64,000 bases of DNA from Nocardia stercoris (lineage in GTDB: Bacteria > Actinomycetota > Actinomycetes > Mycobacteriales > Mycobacteriaceae), in contig NZ_RFFH01000006.1 of assembly GCF_003696265.1 (NCBI RefSeq), positions 62,001 through 126,000 of the forward strand, written 5' to 3'. The position numbers and the translations under genes were made by a program. The notes below the pieces were generated by a model, which saw only the letters and a program-made list of their open reading frames with translations, was not told the DNA's origin and did no database searches. Of this stretch, positions 16,305 through 22,434 are shown piece after piece; within the stretch, counting starts at the first letter, position 1, and each line of letters starts with the position of its first letter.

Positions 16305-16592
16305 ATGACGACGCGACTCGAGCACAACAGCGACGCGAACCGCTACGAACTGTATGTCGACGATCAGTTGGCTGCCTACGCGGACTACACGGAGAACACC
16401 GGACGCAAGGTCCGCGATTTCGACCACACCGTGACGGTTCCCGAATTCCGGGGTCGCGGACTCGCCGGCCGGGTTGTGGAATTCGCATTGCAAGGATCGC
16501 GCGCGGACGGATTCACCGTCCTGCCGTCGTGTTCCTATGTCGAGAAATTCGTGACCGAACATCCCGAGTTCGACGACATCCTCGCTCGCTGA
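16305..16592 (+). CDS. YjdJ-type GNAT N-acetyltransferase
   Basis: The 95-residue product is a compact one-domain GNAT. HTVTVPEFRGRGLAGRVVEFAL contains the acetyl-CoA loop (RGRGLA), and VLPSCSYVEKFVTEHPEF is the family C-terminal signature. Start ATG 16305 with AAGGAG upstream; the frame is open 11 codons further without homology. Acceptor substrate unknown. Confidence 0.88.
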   Translation: MTTRLEHNSDANRYELYVDDQLAAYADYTENTGRKVRDFDHTVTVPEFRGRGLAGRVVEFALQGSRADGFTVLPSCSYVEKFVTEHPEFDDILAR

Positions 16593-16626
16593 CGCGTGCC
16601 GCTGAGCCGGGCCGCCCGCGACCGGC

Positions 16627-16950
16627 TCAGCGGGTGGCGTCGCGGGACGCGCGGCGCCACACCGAGTACTGCTGATCGCTGGGTGTCCGTAGTGCCTGGA
16701 TCACCCGCTGGTTGTCGAATCCGGGCAGGGCGGACAACCTGCTGCGGAAAGCCCGGTCCGCGGCGGAATTCGGTACCACACATCCGTTTCCGCGCACGCC
16801 GATGAGCACGAAGAAGACCCCCTCGGTGAACGGCCCATCCGACGTCGTGATGATCCGCACCTCGTGAAGTTCGTGCCACAGAACCTCTTCGATCCGCCCG
16901 TTGTCCAACGTGCGCCGGACGAAGCTGTCGTTGATCTCGACCCCGGCCAT
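16627..16950 (-). CDS. Conserved actinobacterial hypothetical protein
   Basis: The 107-residue soluble product contains VEINDSFVRRTLDNGRIEEVLWHELHEVRIITTSDGPFTEGVFFVLIG and ALPGFDNQRVIQAL, sequence I associate with a family of uncharacterised actinobacterial proteins of about 100 residues. It looks like a small alpha/beta or PH-like fold. ATG 16950 has GGAGG unusually close (one base); ATG 16980 is an alternative that adds ten residues. Convergent with the GNAT gene. Confidence 0.7.
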   Translation of the reverse strand: MAGVEINDSFVRRTLDNGRIEEVLWHELHEVRIITTSDGPFTEGVFFVLIGVRGNGCVVPNSAADRAFRSRLSALPGFDNQRVIQALRTPSDQQYSVWRRASRDATR

Positions 16951-17221
16951 GCCTCCATATTGCTCCGCGCACGCGCACACGCCTAGCGTCCGAATCGGAC
17001 AAAAATGAATGAGATTACAGGTGCAAGAACATCATTCGCGCACATCCACCGCACCGGGTGCGCTGCGCACCGTCGAAATCACGTTGACCAGCAGATTGTG
17101 CCCGAAGCAAGGCCCCGGACGGATGCGGCATTCGCTCGTGGCGAATGACACGGTCGCCGGGGCGCCGAAGTAACAGCGACTTGCCGTCTCACCCGGCGAG
17201 CCGGGCATTTCCGATCATGGG

Positions 17222-17677
17222 TCAGTTCGCGGACGCGGTTCCGTTGAGTACCCGGCCGATCCACACCGAGATGTTTCCGGTCACGACCGAACCGGTTCCG
17301 GCACTGCCGATCGCGTTGCCGGCCGAACCGGGTGTCACGTTGCTCGACGCGGTGGCCGCGCTGCCGGCGAGCGTGCCGCCCAGCTCGATCGCGGACTGCG
17401 GGTTCAGCAGCGCGGCAGCCGAACCCGGGTTCGCCGAACCCGCCGCCAGCAGGTCGCCGAGCGCGGTGGTGGCGGAGCCGAGGATGCCGGGGGCGCCGTT
17501 GGTGCCGGCGGCCGAGACCGGGCTCAGCAGCAGGGCGGCGGCGCCGTCGATCGCGGCGGAACCGGTGTTCACGGTGGTTCCGTCAGCGGACGCCGGGCCG
17601 GCGGCAATGGTGGCGACGGCGGACGTGGCAATGAGCGCCAAGCCCAGTCGGACGGTGGTGGATAAACGTGTTGTCAT
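17222..17677 (-). CDS. Secreted Ala/Gly/Ser-rich protein, family member 1
   Basis: The 151-residue product has a signal peptide (MTTRLSTTVRLGLALIATSA, then VATIAAGPASA) with cleavage likely after ASA at about 34. The mature part contains TVNTGSAAIDGAAALLLSPVSAAG, one NPGSAAALLNPQSA segment and TPGSAGNAIGSAGTGSVVTGN. It shares the TGSAxIDGxAAxxLSPxS block with the next two genes but lacks their two cysteines and their GSVIPVPVP end. ATG 17677 is chosen by alignment with the start of the paralogues; an ATG four codons upstream is possible. Its promoter carries the conserved box described separately. No LPXTG motif. Confidence 0.75.
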   Translation of the reverse strand: MTTRLSTTVRLGLALIATSAVATIAAGPASADGTTVNTGSAAIDGAAALLLSPVSAAGTNGAPGILGSATTALGDLLAAGSANPGSAAALLNPQSAIELGGTLAGSAATASSNVTPGSAGNAIGSAGTGSVVTGNISVWIGRVLNGTASAN

Positions 17678-17687
17678 GCCACGCAAC

Positions 17688-17715
17688 ATAGTGAATCGCG
17701 ACCGTTTCAAACATA
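17688..17715 (-). promoter_or_regulatory. Conserved box upstream of secreted protein 1
   Basis: On the minus strand TTTGAAACG, eight bases, TCACTA, two bases, TTGC, then the start region. The same order and spacing occur upstream of the genes starting at 18536 and 19325. CACTAT about ten bases before the ATG could be a -10 element of a nearly leaderless transcript. Confidence 0.6.
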
Positions 17716-17900
17716 TCCGGATTGTGAACGTTATACTACCGTGATCCAAATAAATGGTCACTTGTCCAAAAAGTACGAATGACCAGCCGCCGGGTCACGG
17801 AATGAATCTTTCAGAATGACGAATCGAAAAGGGCCCGCAGGCACGGAAAAGGGAAACCTTCACCGCGCCCCACGGGCCGCGTTTACCGGGAATTCGGTTG

Positions 17901-18536
17901 TCAGGGAACCGGAACGGGGATGACCGAACCGGGGATCAGGCCCGCCGAACCGGTGACACCGGTACCGGCGGCGACGGACCCCGCACCCGCCGCCTTCACC
18001 AGATCGGCGACCGAACCCGTGCTGACGTTGGTCCAGCCGATCGACGAGAGCGAGCCCAGGATGGTGGCGGCCGAGCCCGGGTTCAGGTTGGCCGACAAGG
18101 TACCCAGCACCGTCGCGGCCGAACCCGGATTCAGCTGGGCCGACAGCGCGCCCAGCGCGGTCTCGGCCGAACCCGGGTTCAGGTTCGACGACACCGTGCC
18201 CGAGAGGCTGGTGGCCGAGCCGGACCCGAGCGCGTTCCACAGCGCGGCGAGGAAGGCGCCGGCGGCGGTGCAGCCGGCGTTGGCGCCGAAGCCGGAGGCC
18301 GGGCTCAGGAAGAAGGCCGCGGAACCGTCGATCCCGGCGGAACCGGTGTTGATCGTCGGCCCGGGGGTGCAGTCGCCGGTGCCGGCGGTATCGGCCGGGG
18401 CAGCCGCATCGGCAGTGGCGACAAGGGGTGTGCCCGCGGTCGGGTCGGCGGCCGCCGAGCCGGCGAAGGCCACCGCGGCGGCGGTGCAGCCGGCCAGGGC
18501 GAGGCCCAGGATGGAAGTGGAAGTGCGTGCGCTCAT
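17901..18536 (-). CDS. Secreted NPGSA-repeat protein, family member 2
   Basis: The 211-residue product has a signal peptide (MSARTSTSILGLALAGCTAA, then AVAFAGSAAA). The mature part has a conserved block INTGSAGIDGSAAFFLSPAS with GFGANAGCTAAGAF, flanked by two cysteines likely to form a disulfide. Three tandem 16-residue repeats of the type LNPGSAATVLGTLSAN follow. The end is GWTNVSTGS...GVTGSAGLIPGSVIPVPVP. Paralogue of the 18789-19325 gene, which has one repeat unit. No sorting motif or transmembrane anchor; probably exported to the cell envelope or medium. Function unknown. Confidence 0.8.
   Translation of the reverse strand: MSARTSTSILGLALAGCTAAAVAFAGSAAADPTAGTPLVATADAAAPADTAGTGDCTPGPTINTGSAGIDGSAAFFLSPASGFGANAGCTAAGAFLAALWNALGSGSATSLSGTVSSNLNPGSAETALGALSAQLNPGSAATVLGTLSANLNPGSAATILGSLSSIGWTNVSTGSVADLVKAAGAGSVAAGTGVTGSAGLIPGSVIPVPVP
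18039..18182 (-). repeat. Three 48-bp repeats encoding NPGSA units
   Basis: Consecutive units at 18039-18086, 18087-18134 and 18135-18182 each encode LNPGSAxTxLGxLSxx in frame. The paralogous gene at 18789-19325 has a single such unit, so copy number differs between paralogues. Confidence 0.8.
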
Positions 18537-18542
18537 ACCTGG

Positions 18543-18575
18543 CAATTTAGTGACTCAAGCCCGTTTCAGATACGT
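18543..18575 (-). promoter_or_regulatory. Conserved box upstream of secreted protein 2
   Basis: On the minus strand TCTGAAACG, eight bases, TCACTA, two bases, TTGC, then GGTATGAG: the same element as upstream of 17677 and 19325. Confidence 0.6.
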
Positions 18576-18748
18576 GTTTCGGTGCGCGAGTGTCGTTCAG
18601 GGGACTGGAGTCCTACTCAGCGGTAACCCGCGTAACGAGCGGCCGCGGATCGCGATATCGCCGAAATCCACCCCGGACCGGGAACGGCCCGATGGCACGC
18701 CGAGAGAACCTCGGGGGCCACCGGGCCGTACTCGACGTGCGGAAACCG

Positions 18749-18779
18749 CCGGCGGGCAGCGAACCTCACCGCCCGCCGG
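18749..18779 (-). terminator. Hairpin after secreted protein 3
   Basis: CCGGCGGGC and GCCCGCCGG form a 9-bp GC-only stem with a 13-base loop, starting 9 bp after the stop of the 18789-19325 gene. No T-run. Confidence 0.5.
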
Positions 18780-18788
18780 AGCGGACGA

Positions 18789-19325
18789 TCAGGGAACCGG
18801 AACGGGGATGACCGAGCCCGGGATCAGGCCGGCCGAACCGGTGACGCCGTTGCCCACGGTGACCGAACCCTGGCCGGCGGCACCCACCAGCGCGCCGATC
18901 GAGCCCGTGCTCACATTGGTCCAGCCCAGCGACGACAGCGAGCCCAGAATCCTGGTGGCCGAGCCCGGGTCGAGGTTGGAAGACAGCGTGCTCGAGCCGT
19001 TCGCGGAACCGGAACCGAGCGCGGTCCACAGCTGCGCGAGGAAGGCACCGACCGCGGTGCAACCGGCATTGGCACCGAAGCCGGAGGCCGGGCTCAGGAA
19101 GAAGGCCGCGGCACCGTCGATTCCGGCGGAACCGGTGTTGATCGTCGGTCCGCTGGAGCAGGTGGGGGTGGTGCCGGGGAGGACGTCGATGTCGGCGGCC
19201 GTGGCGGCCGCCGGGGCGGCGGTACTGGCGTCGGCCAGTGCGGGTCCGGCGGCGGCGATGGTCGCGGCCGCGCAGCCCACGAGGGCGTAGCCCAAGCGGA
19301 ACGAGGTGGAGGTGCGTGCACTCAT
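18789..19325 (-). CDS. Secreted NPGSA-repeat protein, family member 3
   Basis: The 178-residue product has a signal peptide (MSARTSTSFRLGYALVGCAA followed by ATIAAAGPALA). It shares with member 2 the block INTGSAGIDGAAAFFLSPAS, the two cysteines (in CSSGPTINTG and NAGCTAVG), LWTALGSGSA, one repeat unit LDPGSATRILGSLSS, and the end GVTGSAGLIPGSVIPVPVP. The C-terminal DNA is nearly identical to member 2, so the pair arose by a fairly recent tandem duplication. Between the signal peptide and the first Cys is a variable Ala/Thr-rich linker. Confidence 0.8.
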   Translation of the reverse strand: MSARTSTSFRLGYALVGCAAATIAAAGPALADASTAAPAAATAADIDVLPGTTPTCSSGPTINTGSAGIDGAAAFFLSPASGFGANAGCTAVGAFLAQLWTALGSGSANGSSTLSSNLDPGSATRILGSLSSLGWTNVSTGSIGALVGAAGQGSVTVGNGVTGSAGLIPGSVIPVPVP

Positions 19326-19330
19326 ACCCC

Positions 19331-19365
19331 GCAACCTAGTGAATCGATAACGTTTCAGACAAGAC
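19331..19365 (-). promoter_or_regulatory. Conserved box upstream of secreted protein 3
   Basis: On the minus strand TCTGAAACG, eight bases, TCACTA, two bases, TTGC, then GGGGTATGAG: third copy of the element. Confidence 0.6.
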
Positions 19366-19472
19366 TTTCGCGGCGAAACTATCGGTTCCGTCCACATAGT
19401 CCTACTGAGCGGTAATCGGTGTAACGAAAGCCGGACCACAGCGATCGCGGCACCGCACCGACAAATGACCGA

Positions 19473-19517
19473 TGGCCCGCAGGCTCTCGAGCATAGCGCT
19501 CACGAGCCTGCGGGCCA
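19473..19517 (-). terminator. Terminator-like hairpin beyond an acyl-CoA dehydrogenase remnant
   Basis: TGGCCCGCAGGCTC (19473-19486) and GAGCCTGCGGGCCA (19504-19517) form a 14-bp perfect stem. It sits about 30 bp after the stop of the gene remnant at 19550-19609, as expected for that gene's original terminator. Confidence 0.55.
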
Positions 19518-19549
19518 CAGAATCGGCGGGGATCACCCACCCAGCGGGA

Positions 19550-19609
19550 TCAGCCGCGCAGCAGCGCCCGCGACATCACCAGCCGCTGAATCTGGTTGGC
19601 GCCCTCGTT
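19550..19609 (-). pseudogene. 3' remnant of an acyl-CoA dehydrogenase gene
   Basis: Read on the minus strand these 60 bases encode NEGANQIQRLVMSRALLRG and a stop, the exact C-terminal motif of the intact acyl-CoA dehydrogenase that ends at 20294 (EGTNQIQRLVMSRALLRG). The DNA differs from that copy at many synonymous positions, so it is not a recent duplicate. Upstream of the remnant the frame closes quickly (a TGA seven codons before the Asn), and no start codon or ribosome binding site fits. The original terminator still follows. Confidence 0.75.
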
Positions 19610-19743
19610 ACGACGACGAGCTGATCACCCGGCGTCAGGCTCTGTAGCATCCGGTGCGGCTGGCATAGCATCAGACGTGTCGTGGAATGTCAATGATCAA
19701 CAATCGACCGGTGAGGTCCGTGCGAACTCGCCGGAAGAAGGTG

Positions 19744-20049
19744 ATGATGATGACCAACAAGACGCACCGAACTGCCACGTGTCGGCTGCTCGCGAATGTC
19801 GCGCTCGTTGGAGCCGCGATAGCGGTTCCGATGACGGCGGTGGTTCCCGCCATGGCTGCGACGACGCCCTTGCCCGGTGTGGTGCAGAGCGATCACGCTG
19901 GGTACGGCGGCGATGACGGCAACGGTCAGGGCGGTGACCGGGGTAATGGTGGTGGGAACCACGGTGGCTGGAACCACGGCGGTTGGGCCGATGGCGATTG
20001 GGGCGACTTCGGCGATTGGGGTAGTGGCGACTTGTTCGGCAGTGGCTAA
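19744..20049 (+). CDS. Secreted Gly/Asp/Trp-rich small protein
   Basis: The 101-residue product has a signal peptide (MMMTNKTHRTATCRLLANVA then LVGAAIAVPMTAVVPAMA, cleavage near residue 38). The mature part is low-complexity: GGDDGNGQGGDRGNGGG, HGGWNHGGWADGDW and GDFGDWGSGDLFGSG. AAGAAGG lies just upstream of a GTG and three consecutive ATG codons, so the exact start is uncertain; ATG 19744 is taken. It sits in the interval between the acyl-CoA dehydrogenase remnant and the intact gene. Function unknown; Gly/Trp repeats suggest an envelope-exposed or matrix protein. Confidence 0.6.
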   Translation: MMMTNKTHRTATCRLLANVALVGAAIAVPMTAVVPAMAATTPLPGVVQSDHAGYGGDDGNGQGGDRGNGGGNHGGWNHGGWADGDWGDFGDWGSGDLFGSG

Positions 20050-20293
20050 CCGAACGGATCTGCGCAGGATAGACCGCCACACCAATCCGGCTCGAAGCCG
20101 ATCGACAACGGCGATGCCAGCTCCCCAACGAGTGATCCGTTCAACTGGATACCCGAAGCAACTTGCACCGCTCGCGGATAGGTCGTCTGTCCGCCTCACC
20201 GGTGTTGAAGCGGGCGGCCTGAAACCGGCCGACGGCCTGGAGGTGGCCTGAGATGGGATCTCGGCACACGACCAGGCCGTCAGGATCGGGGAA

Positions 20294-21454
20294 TCAGCCC
20301 CTGAGCAGGGCGCGGCTCATGACCAGCCGCTGAATCTGGTTGGTGCCCTCGTAGATCTGCGTGATCTTCGCGTCGCGCATCATCCGCTCCACCGGGAAGT
20401 CGGTGGTGTAGCCGGCGCCACCGAACAGCTGCACCGCGTTGGTGGTGACCTCCATGGCCACGTCCGAGGCGAAGCACTTGGCGGCCGCGGAGATGAAGCC
20501 CAGGTTCTTCTCGCCACGCTCGGCGCGGGCCGCCGAGGTGTACACCATCAGGCGGGCGGCCTCGACCTTCATCGCCATGTCGGCCAGCATGAACTGGGTG
20601 TTCTGGAAGTCGGCGATCGCCTTGCCGAACTGCTTGCGGTCCTTGGTGTAGGCCAGCGCGGCGTCCAGGGCACCCTGCGCCAGGCCGACGGCCTGCGCGC
20701 CGATGGTCGGGCGGGTGTGGTCCAGAGTCTGCAGCGCGGTCTTGAAACCGGTGCCCTCGGCGCCGATGATGCGGTCGCCCGGGATGCGGCAGTTCTCGAA
20801 GTACAGCTCGGCGGTCGGCGAACCCTTGATGCCCAGCTTGTGCTCGAGCGGGCCGACCACGAAGCCCTCGTCGTCGATGTGGACCATGAACGCGGAGATG
20901 CCGTTGGCACCCTTCTCCGGGTCGGTCACAGCCATCACGGTGTACCAGGAAGACTTGCCGCCGTTGGTGATCCAGCACTTGGAACCGTTGATGATCCAGT
21001 CGTCACCGTCGCGGCGGGCGCGGGTGCGCATGCTCGCGGCGTCGGAGCCGGCCTCGCGCTCGGACAGCGCGTAGGAGGCCATCTTGCCGGCCACCAGGTC
21101 GCCCAGCACCTTCTGCTTCAGCTCCTCGGAGCCGTTGAGGATCAGGCCCATGGTGCCCAGCTTGTTCACCGCCGGGATGAGCGACGAGGAACCACAGACG
21201 CGCGCCACCTCCTCGATCACGATGCAGGTGGCGACCGAGTCGGCGCCCTGCCCGCCGTACTCCTCGGGCACGTGGACCGCGTTGAAGCCCGAGGCGTTCA
21301 GCGCGTCGAGCGCCTCCTGCGGGAAGCGCGAGTTGCCGTCGACGTCCTTCGCGTAGGGCGCGATCTCCTTTTCACAGAGCGCGCGGATGGCCTCACGCAG
21401 CTCGTTGTGCACGTCGTCGAGCTGAAAGAGACCGAAATCGGGATTACCCGCCAT
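20294..21454 (-). CDS. fadE25: Acyl-CoA dehydrogenase, FadE25 type
   Basis: The 386-residue product is a full acyl-CoA dehydrogenase. The N-terminal helical domain begins FQLDDVHNELREAIRALCEKEIAPYAKDVD, the middle beta domain has ASYALSEREAGSDAASM and KCWITNGG, and the C-terminal helices carry FGGAGYTTDFPVERMMRDAKITQIYEGTNQIQRL with the catalytic Glu at about 369. It oxidises acyl-CoA to enoyl-CoA with FAD. The ATG at 21454 is preceded by AGGAG at about 11 bases. Position next to purE/purK matches fadE25 of mycobacteria. Two operator-like sites lie in its promoter. Confidence 0.93.
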   Translation of the reverse strand: MAGNPDFGLFQLDDVHNELREAIRALCEKEIAPYAKDVDGNSRFPQEALDALNASGFNAVHVPEEYGGQGADSVATCIVIEEVARVCGSSSLIPAVNKLGTMGLILNGSEELKQKVLGDLVAGKMASYALSEREAGSDAASMRTRARRDGDDWIINGSKCWITNGGKSSWYTVMAVTDPEKGANGISAFMVHIDDEGFVVGPLEHKLGIKGSPTAELYFENCRIPGDRIIGAEGTGFKTALQTLDHTRPTIGAQAVGLAQGALDAALAYTKDRKQFGKAIADFQNTQFMLADMAMKVEAARLMVYTSAARAERGEKNLGFISAAAKCFASDVAMEVTTNAVQLFGGAGYTTDFPVERMMRDAKITQIYEGTNQIQRLVMSRALLRG

Positions 21455-21512
21455 GGAACACTGCTCCTGAATCGTGGGTGGAATCTCCGTGGAGGCTAAC
21501 CACCAGCATCTC

Positions 21513-21525
21513 GGCACTGAGTGCC
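21513..21525. promoter_or_regulatory. Operator-like site 1 of the acyl-CoA dehydrogenase gene
   Basis: GGCACTGAGTGCC is palindromic around a central base. It lies about ten bases downstream of a minus-strand TATACT (21541-21536), the likely -10, so it would overlap the transcription start. Confidence 0.6.
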
Positions 21526-21535
21526 ACTCGCATCC

Positions 21536-21541
21536 AGTATA
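21536..21541 (-). promoter_or_regulatory. -10 hexamer TATACT of the acyl-CoA dehydrogenase promoter
   Basis: TATACT on the minus strand fits the actinobacterial TANNNT -10 and lies between two copies of GGCACTnAGTGYC. No good -35 is visible. Confidence 0.45.
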
Positions 21542-21587
21542 AAGCCCACCCAATCCGGCGCGCCTCGGGATGTTCGCCACACAGCGT

Positions 21588-21600
21588 GGCACTCAGTGTC
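21588..21600. promoter_or_regulatory. Operator-like site 2 of the acyl-CoA dehydrogenase gene
   Basis: GGCACTCAGTGTC matches site 1 at 11 of 13 positions and lies 75 bp away, on the other side of the -10. It is 21 bp after the stop of the TetR gene. Confidence 0.6.
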
Positions 21601-21621
21601 AGGTGAGGCGTGTGCCCCGCA

Positions 21622-22290
21622 TCACAGATTACCCAGGCGCTCGGCCAACAGATCGGCAACCCGGCGGGGCGACATGTTCCCGGGCACCACCGCCACCACC
21701 AGCTCCTCCGCCGGCCCGCGCGGGATCGCCGCCAGCGCCGCCCGCAACTCCCCCGGCCCCGCCTCCGCCTGCCCGCGCAGCATCCGCCGCAACAGATAGT
21801 TGTGCGTGGCCGTCACCGCCGCGGTGAACTGGATCAGCCGCAGATCCGCCACCTCCGGCCGGCGCTCCCGCAGGAACTCGGTGAACAGCCGCTCGTACCG
21901 GAACACGGTGACGATCTCCCGATCCCGCAGCGCCGGCACCTCCCGCACCACCTGATACCGCCGCGCCGCCAACTCCCGCGTCTGCGTGAACCGCTCGAAC
22001 AAGCCGACGATCGCCTCACACACGGCATCCCACGGATCCCCTTGCGCCGCACCGAGATACCCCCGAGCCCAGGCCAGCTGCGCCTCGTGATCCGCGAAGA
22101 CCACATCCTCCTTCGACCCGAACTGCCGAAAGAACGTCCGTCGCGAGATCCCCGCCGCCGCCGCGATCGCGTCCACCGACGTCGCCTCGTACCCCTGCTC
22201 GGCGAACAACCGCAGCGCATGGTCGATCACCCCGAGCCGAAACCTGGCCGCCTCGTCGCCCGCCGCCAAGGGCACCTGTGCCTCACTCAC
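21622..22290 (-). CDS. TetR-family regulator, probable repressor of the acyl-CoA dehydrogenase gene
   Basis: The 222-residue product has a TetR helix-turn-helix at about 22-70 (VIDHALRLFAEQGYEATSVDAI, then AAAAGISRRTFFRQFGSKEDVVF). The RRTFFRxFGSKED form defines a TetR subgroup common in actinobacteria. The long helical C-terminal part would bind an acyl or hydrophobic effector. It is immediately upstream of and co-oriented with the fadE25-type gene, whose promoter has two GGCACTnAGTGYC sites; regulation of that gene is an inference. Start GTG 22290. Confidence 0.88.
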   Translation of the reverse strand: MSEAQVPLAAGDEAARFRLGVIDHALRLFAEQGYEATSVDAIAAAAGISRRTFFRQFGSKEDVVFADHEAQLAWARGYLGAAQGDPWDAVCEAIVGLFERFTQTRELAARRYQVVREVPALRDREIVTVFRYERLFTEFLRERRPEVADLRLIQFTAAVTATHNYLLRRMLRGQAEAGPGELRAALAAIPRGPAEELVVAVVPGNMSPRRVADLLAERLGNL

Positions 22291-22434
22291 AGGTCAACGG
22301 TAGCGACCGCCCCCGCATCCGCCCCGGTTCGCCACCGGCGCGCACTGCTTCCCCACGGTTCCACCGCCCGTCGACGGCCGAATCACTCGGGCCGGGGCGG
22401 CAATCCGCCCCGGCCCGGGCATCGGTCGAGCAGT

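Noticed and set aside
17898..19290. Long plus-strand frames opposite the secreted proteins
   Set aside because: They mirror the repeats (for example repeated AEPGFR) but have no signal peptide or promoter, whereas the minus frames have signal peptides and a conserved upstream box.
19550..20300. Integrated element flanked by att-like duplicates of the acyl-CoA dehydrogenase 3' end
   Set aside because: The two 60-bp ends differ at many synonymous sites, too diverged for a recent att duplication, and no integrase or mobility gene lies between them. A decayed paralogue explains it better.
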